From Neolewinella marina (GTDB lineage: Bacteria > Bacteroidota > Bacteroidia > Chitinophagales > Saprospiraceae), in contig NZ_PDLO01000001.1 of the NCBI RefSeq assembly GCF_002631205.1, forward strand, positions 434,001 through 498,000: DNA of 64,000 nucleotides. Reading direction: 5' to 3'. Below, one piece after another: positions 41,720 through 49,473 of this stretch. The notes beneath the pieces are model-generated. The model ran no database searches. It was not told where the DNA came from and saw only the letters and a program-made list of their open reading frames with translations. A program made the translations under genes and the position numbers. Numbering within the stretch: position 1 is the first letter of the stretch; each line of letters begins with the position of its first letter.

Positions 41720-42775
41720 TCACAACCCCTTAATGCCACCCCGCAAACTCACCACCTCCACCCCCGGCCGTTCTTTTTTGATCTGGGCGGCAAGGACCAG
41801 GCTCAGTTTTCCGGAATTACAGTAAAGAAGGTATTTGCCTCCTTCTTCCATAACTTCCAGGCATTGGCCGAGCGGATTGCGCTGGTCCAACCGCTGTACG
41901 CCCGCGGGAAGCTCCGGTTCCCGGGTTTCGGAGAGCATGCTGAAGATGCCGTCATAACCCGGAGGGGTCAGGGTATCGCTCGCTACCTCCAGGGCAGCGC
42001 GGTCGGTTTCTCCGTTGTTGGTAGCCCAGGGAGCGGGAATCTCTTCTTGGTAAGTCTTCTGCAGTTTGATGCGGTGCTGGGTATTGTCCAGGGCGTGGTA
42101 GGTCAGCAGCCGGTCTATGGGCGGGTCGCCGATTTCCAGCAGGTAGCAAAGGGCGGCATTGGCCTGAAGCAGGGCGATGACCCCCACCGCGGTGGGCAGT
42201 ACGCCGGCGGTAGCACAGTCGGGCAGACTGGGGTCGGGCGACGGGTAGAGATCCCGCAGATTGATGCCTCCCGGTTTGTTTTCAAAGAGGGCCAGGTAGC
42301 CGCTGTAACCCTGGGCGGCAGCGTAGAGCAGGGGAACGCCCAGGTGAACACAGGCGTCGTTCAGCAGGTGCTTGGTGCGGGCGTCGTCGGTGCAGTCGAG
42401 CACCAGGTGGGCTCCCGTCAGGAGCGCGCGGGCGTTGGCAGCGGTGAGATGTTTGGCTACGGCGGAGATTTTCACCGAAGGGTTCAATCGCTGAAGGTGG
42501 GCTTGGAGTTGGGTAACCTTGTCGCCCTCCGCCCCGTCGGCGTAGAATACCTGTCGGTGGAGGTTGGTGGATTCCGGGCGGTCGCCGTCTACCAGTCGCA
42601 GGGCCCCTACCCCGCTGCCGGCCAGGTAGGCCGCGGCTGGACTGCCCAGTCCGCCACAGCCCACGATCACCACCCGGGCGGCGGCCAGGCGGGCCTGCCC
42701 CTCCTTCCCGATTTCGGGCAATACGGTCTGCCGGGCGTAACGGTCCTCACCCACGGTCGTAATCGCTTTTGCCAC
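41720..42775 (-). CDS. moeB: MoeB/ThiF-family adenylyltransferase with a short rhodanese-like tail
   Basis: A 351-residue E1-like enzyme. Residues about 10-250 are the ThiF/MoeB fold: RYARQTVLPEIGKEGQARL, the ATP loop VVIVGCGGLGSPAA, VDGDRPESTNLHRQVFY and VLDCTDDARTKHLLNDACVHLGVPLLYAAAQGYSG. The paired CxxC zinc ligands of E. coli MoeB are not seen (only PDCATAG). Residues about 280-351 are rhodanese-like with the active-site loop YCNSGKLS and end SLRGGIKGL, but shorter than a full rhodanese. It would adenylate MoaD (and perhaps pass sulfur). The GTG start overlaps moaC by 29 nt; a second GTG at 42754 would cut that to 8 nt. ThiF-type activity cannot be excluded. Confidence 0.88.
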   Translation of the reverse strand: MAKAITTVGEDRYARQTVLPEIGKEGQARLAAARVVIVGCGGLGSPAAAYLAGSGVGALRLVDGDRPESTNLHRQVFYADGAEGDKVTQLQAHLQRLNPSVKISAVAKHLTAANARALLTGAHLVLDCTDDARTKHLLNDACVHLGVPLLYAAAQGYSGYLALFENKPGGINLRDLYPSPDPSLPDCATAGVLPTAVGVIALLQANAALCYLLEIGDPPIDRLLTYHALDNTQHRIKLQKTYQEEIPAPWATNNGETDRAALEVASDTLTPPGYDGIFSMLSETREPELPAGVQRLDQRNPLGQCLEVMEEGGKYLLYCNSGKLSLVLAAQIKKERPGVEVVSLRGGIKGL

Positions 42776-43220
42776 CCCGCTTGCTTTCGAGGCGCAGGTC
42801 CTGGATTTCGATGTCGTGCGACATCGCCTTGCACATATCGTAGATGGTCAGGGCTGCCACGCTGGCGCCGTGCAGGGCCTCCATCTCCACCCCGGTCTTG
42901 CCCTCCGTCTTCACGGTGCAGCTCACCTCGAGGGTGTCTTCACCAGCTTCCTCGATGGCTACTTTACAACCGTTGATCGGGAGGGGATGACACAGGGGGA
43001 TGACCGCCGAGGTCTGTTTCACGGCCATCGTTGCGGCAATCACCGCGGTCTGGATCACCGACCCTTTTTTGGTGTTGAAGTCCCCGCGGCGCAGTTCATC
43101 CAGGATCTCCTTGCCGAGCACTACGCGGCAACCCGCCGTAGCGGTACGCTGGGTGATGGCCTTGTCGCCGACGTCGACCATGGCGGGCCGTCCGGCATCG
43201 TCCAGATGGGAAAGAGGCAT
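42747..43220 (-). CDS. moaC: Cyclic pyranopterin monophosphate synthase MoaC
   Basis: A 157-residue protein that rearranges the MoaA product into cyclic pyranopterin monophosphate. Family motifs: MVDVGDKAITQRTATA, KKGSVIQTAVIAATMAVKQTSAVIPLCHPLPI and VKTEGKTGVEMEALHGASVAALTIYDMCKAM, holding the active-site Lys, His and Asp. Length and sequence are standard. Between moaA (14 nt upstream) and moeB (overlap 29 nt), in a three-gene operon. Confidence 0.97.
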   Translation of the reverse strand: MPLSHLDDAGRPAMVDVGDKAITQRTATAGCRVVLGKEILDELRRGDFNTKKGSVIQTAVIAATMAVKQTSAVIPLCHPLPINGCKVAIEEAGEDTLEVSCTVKTEGKTGVEMEALHGASVAALTIYDMCKAMSHDIEIQDLRLESKRGGKSDYDRG

Positions 43221-43234
43221 ACGTTCTATTTTGA

Positions 43235-44209
43235 TTAGCCGCCAATACTGGTCATACTGGCGAACACATTTCCTTGCTGCTCCCGCCGTTCGGTTTCCTG
43301 CCCGGTAGCGTACTTACCGTGGACGTACAGCCGGATCAACTCCTCCAGTTCGTCGCGTGGGATACCCGCCCGCAGTAGGGGCAGCAACTCCAGTCCCTGG
43401 GTTGAATACAGGCAATTCAGCATCGTACCCCGGGGCGTCAGCCGCAGGCGGTCGCAGCTACCACAAAGGCTCCGGCTGTAAGCTGGAATAATCGCCACCT
43501 TGCCCCGGTAGCCGGGCACGGTAAATGTTACGGCACTCCCCCCCTGGGCAGTCGTTTGTTCCAGGGTAGAATAGGTTTCCAGGAGCTGCCGGAGCATGGC
43601 GTCGTAGGACAGGAACACGTCGTGGTTACCGTCGTCGTCGTTAAAGGGCATAGCCTCGATGAAGCGCACGTCCAGAGGGCGGTCGCGCGTCAGTTCCACG
43701 AAGTCCAGCAGTTCATCATCGTTCACGCCGCGCATCACCACCACATTCACCTTGGCGCGGTATCCGCGGTCCAATACCAGGTCGAGGGCGGCCAGGGTCT
43801 CGGTGAAATTGTCGCGGCGGGTGATCCGGAAAAAGCGCTCCGGGCGCAGGGTATCCAGACTGATGTTGTAGGTCGTCAGGCCGGCTGCGGCCAGCTCGTC
43901 GAGGTAGCGTGGCAGCAGGATGCCGTTGGTGGTCATGGCCAGTCGGGGGAAGAGCTCCCCCAATCCCCGCACCAGCACGGGAAGGTCGCGCCGCACCAGC
44001 GGTTCCCCGCCCGTCAAACGTACCTTGGTGATGCCCATGTCGGCCAGCACCCCACAGAGGGTCAGGATCTCGTCGTAGTTCAACAAGGCCTCCCGCGGGG
44101 CGAAGGCGATGCCCTCCTCCGGCATGCAGTAGCGACAGCGCAGGTTACAGCGGTCGGTTACCGCCAGCCGCAGGTAGGTAAGTTGCCGGCCGTGTTGGTC
44201 GATGAGCAT
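43235..44209 (-). CDS. moaA: GTP 3',8-cyclase MoaA
   Basis: A 324-residue radical-SAM enzyme for the first step of molybdenum cofactor synthesis. The N-terminal cluster CNLRCRYC and the C-terminal substrate cluster LCGSCDRLRLTPRGTMLNC are complete. GGEPLVRRDLP is the SAM-binding region. The protein ends in GG (MTSIGG), the tail needed for catalysis in this family. It is first in the operon moaA-moaC-moeB; TACCTTTA (44221-44214, one mismatch to the -7 box) lies 4 nt upstream of the ATG. Confidence 0.97.
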   Translation of the reverse strand: MLIDQHGRQLTYLRLAVTDRCNLRCRYCMPEEGIAFAPREALLNYDEILTLCGVLADMGITKVRLTGGEPLVRRDLPVLVRGLGELFPRLAMTTNGILLPRYLDELAAAGLTTYNISLDTLRPERFFRITRRDNFTETLAALDLVLDRGYRAKVNVVVMRGVNDDELLDFVELTRDRPLDVRFIEAMPFNDDDGNHDVFLSYDAMLRQLLETYSTLEQTTAQGGSAVTFTVPGYRGKVAIIPAYSRSLCGSCDRLRLTPRGTMLNCLYSTQGLELLPLLRAGIPRDELEELIRLYVHGKYATGQETERREQQGNVFASMTSIGG

Positions 44210-44321
44210 ACGCTAAAGGTACAACTGAAACGACTCGGGGTTGCATGGTGACCAGTCATCCAGTTATCGGACAAGCGTTGCTGCGATATTCCACTTTCTT
44301 CTACCGATCAGGGAAGACATG

Positions 44322-44339
44322 GGCGCGTGCGCGGGTGCC
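44322..44339 (-). repeat. Dispersed 18-bp motif, copy 4 (intergenic)
   Basis: On the minus strand 16 of 18 bases match GGCACCCGCGTCCGCGCC. It is in the moaA/antitoxin gap, the only copy outside a gene. Confidence 0.5.
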
Positions 44340-44465
44340 GGGGCCACCGGGAATGCGGATCTTCACCGCCCACTACCGGCCAGGGTGCTTCCTCAGCCTG
44401 AGTAAACGCTACTTCTCCTGGGAAACAACCCAGCAGTACGACAAATGTCCGTATCTTAAGGTCAA

Positions 44466-44885
44466 ATGTCCACCATGGAATCACTGCTGCAAGACATCTT
44501 TCCCGGTCAGCCGCTTGACTCCCGCGCCGACCTGATCGCACTGAGCCGGGGCGGCATCAGCATGAAGGAGGTACACCGGCTGCTGGCCGCCTTGTCGCTG
44601 ACCCTGCGGGAAATCTCGCGCATTCTGCCCGTATCTGAGCGACAACTCAACCGTTACCGCGACGACGATACCCTGCGCAAGGATTTGTCCAGCCACCTGA
44701 TCCAGCTCGTGGAACTGTTCGAGCAGGGTTACGCAGTTTTCGGCAAGGAGAAGTTCGACCGGTGGGTACGTACGGAGAACCGGGCCATTGATAACAACCG
44801 GCCGATAGACCTTATGGACACCCCCATCGGCATCGACTTGATTAATGACATCGTCGGACGGGTAGCCCACGGCGTATACAGTTAA
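44466..44885 (+). CDS. Antitoxin of the Xre/MbcA/ParS family (DUF2384)
   Basis: A 139-residue antitoxin. The N-terminal half (about 28-75) is a helix-turn-helix of the Xre-like type (ISMKEVHRLLAALSLTLREISRILPVSERQLNRY). The C-terminal DUF2384 domain (about 80-138) has LIQLVELFEQGYAVFGKEKFDRWVRTENRAIDNNRPIDLMDTPIGIDLINDIVGRVAHGVY, which binds and blocks the RES toxin. The toxin gene starts 4 nt on. An alternative start three codons in is possible (44475). This pair is autoregulated in studied systems. It is one of the few accessory-type elements in the window. Confidence 0.93.
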   Translation: MSTMESLLQDIFPGQPLDSRADLIALSRGGISMKEVHRLLAALSLTLREISRILPVSERQLNRYRDDDTLRKDLSSHLIQLVELFEQGYAVFGKEKFDRWVRTENRAIDNNRPIDLMDTPIGIDLINDIVGRVAHGVYS

Positions 44886-44889
44886 CGGG

Positions 44890-45348
44890 ATGCTCGTTTA
44901 CCGCATCGCCAAGAAGCAATACATCCGTGACCTCAGCGGCACCGGAGCCAAGCTCTACGGCGGCCGGTGGAACCCCAAGGGGTACGCCATGCTGTACACC
45001 TCTGAGAACAAGTCGCTGGCCGCGCTCGAAGTACTGGTCCACCTGAGCCCCGGCACCGTTCCGGATGACCTCATAATCGCCACCCTGCGACTGCCCGACG
45101 GTGAGGTGAGTGACTATGAGGGGGAAGCCCTCTCTACTGCAAACCCGGACCCGCCAACCCACCGCTTTTTTGCCGAAGCGGGCAAAGCCTGGCTGGATTC
45201 CCGAGCCTGTCTGGCCTGGAAGGTTCCTTCCGTCCTTATCCCCGGTGAGCACAACATCCTCATCAATCCTTCACACCATACCGCTGACCAAATTCAGCTC
45301 GAGGCACTGGAGCCCTTCACTTTTGACGAGCGGTTTTTCATTTGGTAG
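44890..45348 (+). CDS. RES-domain toxin (NAD+-degrading)
   Basis: A 152-residue toxin with the Arg-Glu-Ser triad of RES proteins: VYRI and GGRWNPKG supply Arg, YTSENKSLAALEVLVHL the Glu and ILINPSHHTADQI the Ser. Studied relatives (MbcT, Res) phosphorolyse or hydrolyse NAD+; ParT modifies Prs by ADP-ribosylation. All key parts are present, so it is probably active. It follows the antitoxin by 4 nt, and valS is convergent 30 nt on. Function as persistence module or phage defence is inferred from the family. Confidence 0.93.
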   Translation: MLVYRIAKKQYIRDLSGTGAKLYGGRWNPKGYAMLYTSENKSLAALEVLVHLSPGTVPDDLIIATLRLPDGEVSDYEGEALSTANPDPPTHRFFAEAGKAWLDSRACLAWKVPSVLIPGEHNILINPSHHTADQIQLEALEPFTFDERFFIW

Positions 45349-45378
45349 TATGATGACTCGGCCTGCTAGGCGTCTACC

Positions 45379-48069
45379 TTACAGCATCTTCTCGAGACTG
45401 GCGATCTTGGCGCGGGCGTCGGCCTGCTTTTTACGTTCCAGTTCCACGACCTCGGCGGGGGCGTTGGCCACGAAGCGTTCGTTCCCCAGTTTCTTTTCCA
45501 CCCCCTTGAGGAAGCCGCGCAGACGGTTCAGTTCCTCCTCGGTCTTGGCGCGTTCGGCGGCCAGGTCCACCTCCTCGTTCAGGATGAGGTAGGCCGTATC
45601 GTTGCCCAGCAAGAAAGGCAGGCCATTGTCGGAGGCGGTGTCCACCAGGTCCACGGAGCCCAACACCCCGGCTTTTTTGAGAAAGGCTACGGCACCCGCG
45701 TCCGCGCCCAGCAACTGCTCGCTTTCCGGACTGCGCTTGACGGCCAGGGAAAGAGCCTCCCCGTGGGAAATCCCCCGCTGGTTGCGGACGTCGCGGATAT
45801 GGCTGACGGCGTCCTGCAGGCGGCCGAAGTCGCGCAGCAGTCCGGCGTCGAACGACCCGGCTTCCGGCCAGCGGCTGACGATGCAGTCCTCCCCCTCGTT
45901 GCGGTCCCGCAGCTGGTGCCAGACCTCCTCGGTGACGAAGGGCATGAAGGGATGCAACAGGGTCATCATCCGCTCGAACACCCCGATTGCCGCGTCGTAG
46001 GTGGTACGGCTGAGGGTGCCGTCGGAGGGCTTGATGGCCTCCAGATACCAGCTGCAGAAATCGCTCCAGATCAGGCGGTAGAGGGTGACCATGGCCTCGC
46101 TGAGGCGGTACTCGGCCATGAGGCGATCTACCTCGGTGATGGTGGCGTTGAGCCGTGCCTCGATCCAGCGGGTAGCGAGCTCCGCGGCCGGATCCGGGGT
46201 CCGGTCGGCGACCGCAAAGTTCTGGATGAGGCGGTTGGCGTTGAAGATCTTGTTGCAGAACTTGCGGCCCTGCTCGCAGAGCTGGCTCTGGTTCAGCACC
46301 TCACCGTCGGAGATGGGTGCATCAAAGATGATGTCGTTGCCGGCCGCGGCGCTGGACAGCATGCCGTAGCGGACGCCGTCGGCCCCGTAGGTATCCAGCA
46401 GTTCCAGGGCATCGGGACTGTTGCCGAGCGACTTCGACATCTTGCGGCGCTTTTCATCGCGGACCATGCCGGTGAAGTATACGTCGCGGAAGGGCTGGCG
46501 ACCATGCTTTTCCACGAACTCCTTGCCGAGGAGGTCCTCGCTGAATTCGTAGCCGGCCATGATCATGCGGGCCACCCAGAAGAACATGATGTCCCAGCCG
46601 GTCACCAGGTCATTGGTCGGGTAGTAGTACTTCAGCTCGGTCTTGTCCTCCCCGAAGCCATCGAAGACGGACATGGGCCAGAGCCAGCTAGAGAACCAGG
46701 TATCGAGCACGTCCTCGTCCTGCTGCAGGTCGTCGATCGTCAGGCCCGGGTGGTGGTGGCGGGCTTCCTCGAGGGCTTCCTCGACGGTTTCGGCCACGTA
46801 GACCTCATCGCCGTGGTACCAGGCCGGAATGCGCTGTCCCCACCAGAGCTGGCGGCTGATGCACCAATCGCGGACGTTGTCCTCCTGCAGCCAGGAGCGG
46901 TACATATTGACCATGCTGTCGGGGTGGAACTTCACCTCTCCGGACTCCACGGCCTCCAGGGCGGTGGCGGCCGTCTCATCCATTTTCATGAACCACTGCA
47001 GGGTGAGGCGGGGCTCCACCACGGCGTTGGTGCGCTCGCTGCGGCCGATCTTGGTGCGGTACTGCTCGATCTTGATGAGGTCGCCGCTTTCCTTGAGCAG
47101 CTTGATGATCTCCACGCGGGCGTCTTCCCGGCTCAGGCCCACGGCAAACTGGGCCAGCTCGTTCATCTTGCCGTCGGCGTTGATGGTGTCGATCACCTCC
47201 AGGCCATACTTCTCTCCCAGGGCGTAGTCGTTGGGGTCGTGGGCGGGGGTGATCTTGAGGGCTCCGGTGCCGAACTCGGGGTCGACGTAGTCGTCGGGGA
47301 TGACGGGGACCACCCGGTTCACCAGGGGCACGACCACCTTGCGGCCGTGGAATTTCTTGTAGCGCTCGTCGTCGGGGTGGACCGCCACGGCCGTATCGGC
47401 CATGATGGTTTCCGGGCGGCTGGTGGCGATGGTCAGGTAGGTATCGTCGGTGCCCTCCATGCGGTAGCGCACGTGGTAGAGGTTTGCGTTCTCTTCGGTG
47501 TGGATGACCTCCTCGTTGCTGAGCACGGTCTGGGCCTCGGGGTCCCAGTTCGTCATCCGCTGGGCGCGGTAGAGCTTGCCCCGCTTATAGAGCATCACGA
47601 AGACCTTGATGACGGCGGCGTACAGCTTCGGCTCCATGGTGAAGCGGGTGCGCGACCAGTCGCAGCTGGCACCGAGCAGCTGCAACTGCTGAAGGATGAT
47701 GCCGCCGTACTCCTCCTTCCAGGCGAAGGCGTGCTTGAGGAACTCTTCCCGGCCGATGTCCGACTTCTTGATTCCCTGTTCCCGCAGTTTCCGGACCACC
47801 TTGGCTTCGGTGGCGATGCTGGCGTGGTCCGTGCCGGGCACCCAACAGGCGTTCTTTCCGTCCAGGCGGGCCTTGCGGATGAGAATATCCTGAATGGTGT
47901 TGTTCAGCATATGCCCCATGTGCAGCACTCCGGTCACGTTCGGTGGCGGGATCACGATGGTGTAGGGTTCCCGCTCATCGGGCACGCTGCGGAAGTAGTC
48001 GTGCTCCATCCAGTGGGCGTACCATTTCTTTTCTACCTGGCGGCTGTCGTATGTGGCTTTGGCGGACAT
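45379..48069 (-). CDS. valS: Valyl-tRNA synthetase
   Basis: An 896-residue class I synthetase. The HIGH-type motif PPNVTGVLHMGHML (near 40-55), the editing domain with LTIATSRPETIMADTAVAVHPDD, the KMSKS motif RKMSKSLGNSPD (about 535) and the anticodon-binding region are all present. The C-terminal coiled coil (ERAKTEEELNRLRGFLKGVEKKLGN to the end) is typical of ValRS. An in-frame ATG seven codons earlier (48090) falls inside the -7 box TATCTTTG (48095-48088), so 48069 is the start. The domain after the anticodon region contains GADAGA encoded by copy 5 of the dispersed motif. Confidence 0.97.
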   Translation of the reverse strand: MSAKATYDSRQVEKKWYAHWMEHDYFRSVPDEREPYTIVIPPPNVTGVLHMGHMLNNTIQDILIRKARLDGKNACWVPGTDHASIATEAKVVRKLREQGIKKSDIGREEFLKHAFAWKEEYGGIILQQLQLLGASCDWSRTRFTMEPKLYAAVIKVFVMLYKRGKLYRAQRMTNWDPEAQTVLSNEEVIHTEENANLYHVRYRMEGTDDTYLTIATSRPETIMADTAVAVHPDDERYKKFHGRKVVVPLVNRVVPVIPDDYVDPEFGTGALKITPAHDPNDYALGEKYGLEVIDTINADGKMNELAQFAVGLSREDARVEIIKLLKESGDLIKIEQYRTKIGRSERTNAVVEPRLTLQWFMKMDETAATALEAVESGEVKFHPDSMVNMYRSWLQEDNVRDWCISRQLWWGQRIPAWYHGDEVYVAETVEEALEEARHHHPGLTIDDLQQDEDVLDTWFSSWLWPMSVFDGFGEDKTELKYYYPTNDLVTGWDIMFFWVARMIMAGYEFSEDLLGKEFVEKHGRQPFRDVYFTGMVRDEKRRKMSKSLGNSPDALELLDTYGADGVRYGMLSSAAAGNDIIFDAPISDGEVLNQSQLCEQGRKFCNKIFNANRLIQNFAVADRTPDPAAELATRWIEARLNATITEVDRLMAEYRLSEAMVTLYRLIWSDFCSWYLEAIKPSDGTLSRTTYDAAIGVFERMMTLLHPFMPFVTEEVWHQLRDRNEGEDCIVSRWPEAGSFDAGLLRDFGRLQDAVSHIRDVRNQRGISHGEALSLAVKRSPESEQLLGADAGAVAFLKKAGVLGSVDLVDTASDNGLPFLLGNDTAYLILNEEVDLAAERAKTEEELNRLRGFLKGVEKKLGNERFVANAPAEVVELERKKQADARAKIASLEKML
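45691..45708 (+). repeat. Dispersed 18-bp motif, copy 5 (in valS)
   Basis: 18 of 18 bases match GGCACCCGCGTCCGCGCC. On the minus strand, in the valS frame, it encodes GADAGA in a variable surface region before the coiled coil. Confidence 0.75.
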
Positions 48070-48087
48070 AAGGGGTATTTGGACCGG

Positions 48088-48095
48088 CAAAGATA
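48088..48095 (-). promoter_or_regulatory. -7 box of valS
   Basis: TATCTTTG on the minus strand, exact TAnnTTTG, 18 nt before the ATG at 48069; predicted leader about 12 nt. Confidence 0.55.
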
Positions 48096-48134
48096 GTCAG
48101 TACCGCTGCGGTAGCGAAGCGCCAGCAGAGCGGG

Positions 48135-49316
48135 TCAGTCCAGCGCCTGTTCCAGGTCGACCAGGATGTCCTCCACCGCTTCGATGCCGATGCTGAGCCG
48201 CACCAGTCCGTCGGTGATGCCGTGGGCCAGCCGCGTCTCGCGGTCGATGCTTCGGTGGCTCATGGTGGCCGGGTGGAGCACCAGGGTATCCACGTCGCCG
48301 AGGGTCGGCGTCAGGGTGCAGAACTTCAGCCGGTTCATGAACCGCTTGGCATCCTCCAGCCCGCCGTCGAGTTCAAAGCTGAGCATGCCTCCATTGAGGG
48401 TCATCTGTTTACCAACCGTGGAGCAGTCGGGGTGGTCGGGCAGTCCCGGATAGTTCACCTCCCGCACCCGAGGGTGGCGGTACAGGTACTCCGCCACCCG
48501 CTGGGCGTTCTCCGAATGGCGCTCCATGCGCAGGCTCAGGGTCTTTAGGCCGTTGAGCACCAGCCAGGCGTCCCAGGGATTGCCGGTACCCCCGTAAAGG
48601 CGATGGATGGGCACGAAGGTATTTTCCAGCAGCTCACGGTCGCGGCACACGATGGCGCCCGCTACGCCGGTGCCGTGGCCGTTCAGGTATTTGGTGGTAC
48701 TGTGCAGCACCACGTCGGCCCCGTGGCGCAGCGGCTGCTGGGCGATCGGGGTGGCGAAGGTGTTGTCCACCACCAACCGGGCTTCGTAATGGTGGGCCAG
48801 ATTGGCCAGCACCATCAGGTCGATGCACCGCAGGGTGGGGTTGCTCGGCGTTTCCACGTAGATGACGCTCACCTCCGGCTGGTCGGCGAGAATGTCTTCC
48901 ACGCCTTCGATATCGCGCAGGTCGGCCGTGATGCGGCGGATGCCCCGGGTAGCCATATTGTCAATGAGGGCGCTGCTGCCGCCGTAGAGATCAGCCTGGG
49001 TGAGGATAACCTGCCCCGGCTGGCAGAGTCCCGTCAGCACGGTAGCGATGGCCGCCATTCCGCTGGAGCAGAACAGCCCGTAGGCCTCCCCCTTCAGCCC
49101 ATGGTTTTCCAGGGCAGCGATCTTGTCGGCTGCGGCGTCCACCGTGGGGTTGCCGAAGCGGCCATAGATGTGCCCCTTCTCTACCCCGTCGAAAATGTCG
49201 ATGCCCTGTTCCAGGGTGTCAAAAACGAAGCTCGAAGCGGCTACCAGGGGTACCTGGTGGGCGGGGTTGAAGGTAGGCACGCGGGGGTCCTTGACGGCAA
49301 TGCTGGCTTGTTTCAT
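48135..49316 (-). CDS. PLP-dependent trans-sulfuration enzyme (cystathionine/methionine gamma-lyase or synthase)
   Basis: A 393-residue fold-type I PLP enzyme of the Cys/Met metabolism family. PVQ/YGRFGNPTVDAAADKIAALE near the start holds the Tyr/Arg pair from the neighbouring subunit, VYVETPSNPTLRCIDL the Asp region, and VLHSTTKYLNGHGTGVAGAIV the Schiff-base Lys. The end THPATMSHRSIDRE-like segment (LHPATMSHRSIDRETRLAHGITDGLVRLSIGIEAVEDILVDLEQAL) is diagnostic. Reaction (gamma-synthase, gamma-lyase, O-acetylhomoserine sulfhydrylase) cannot be fixed from sequence alone; THPA...TH of this kind is common in methionine gamma-lyase and cystathionine gamma-lyase. The ATG at 49316 is chosen over an upstream one at 49385. 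Confidence 0.92.
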   Translation of the reverse strand: MKQASIAVKDPRVPTFNPAHQVPLVAASSFVFDTLEQGIDIFDGVEKGHIYGRFGNPTVDAAADKIAALENHGLKGEAYGLFCSSGMAAIATVLTGLCQPGQVILTQADLYGGSSALIDNMATRGIRRITADLRDIEGVEDILADQPEVSVIYVETPSNPTLRCIDLMVLANLAHHYEARLVVDNTFATPIAQQPLRHGADVVLHSTTKYLNGHGTGVAGAIVCRDRELLENTFVPIHRLYGGTGNPWDAWLVLNGLKTLSLRMERHSENAQRVAEYLYRHPRVREVNYPGLPDHPDCSTVGKQMTLNGGMLSFELDGGLEDAKRFMNRLKFCTLTPTLGDVDTLVLHPATMSHRSIDRETRLAHGITDGLVRLSIGIEAVEDILVDLEQALD

Positions 49317-49461
49317 GGGGTGTTCTCTTGCAGGCGGCCACCGTGGCCGGGCGGCGCTGAGGATTGGATTGGGAATCGAGCGCACTAATATACGGTTCCC
49401 CCATGGAGGGTTATCCTGCTGCCATTGGAATGGCCACCAACCGGGGTTAAGCGCCGCGAAC

Positions 49462-49469
49462 TACCTTTG
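49462..49469 (+). promoter_or_regulatory. -7 box 4 nt upstream of the pseudouridine synthase start
   Basis: TACCTTTG, exact TAnnTTTG, ending 4 nt before the ATG at 49474. Predicts a leaderless transcript. Confidence 0.5.
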
Positions 49470-49473
49470 CCGT

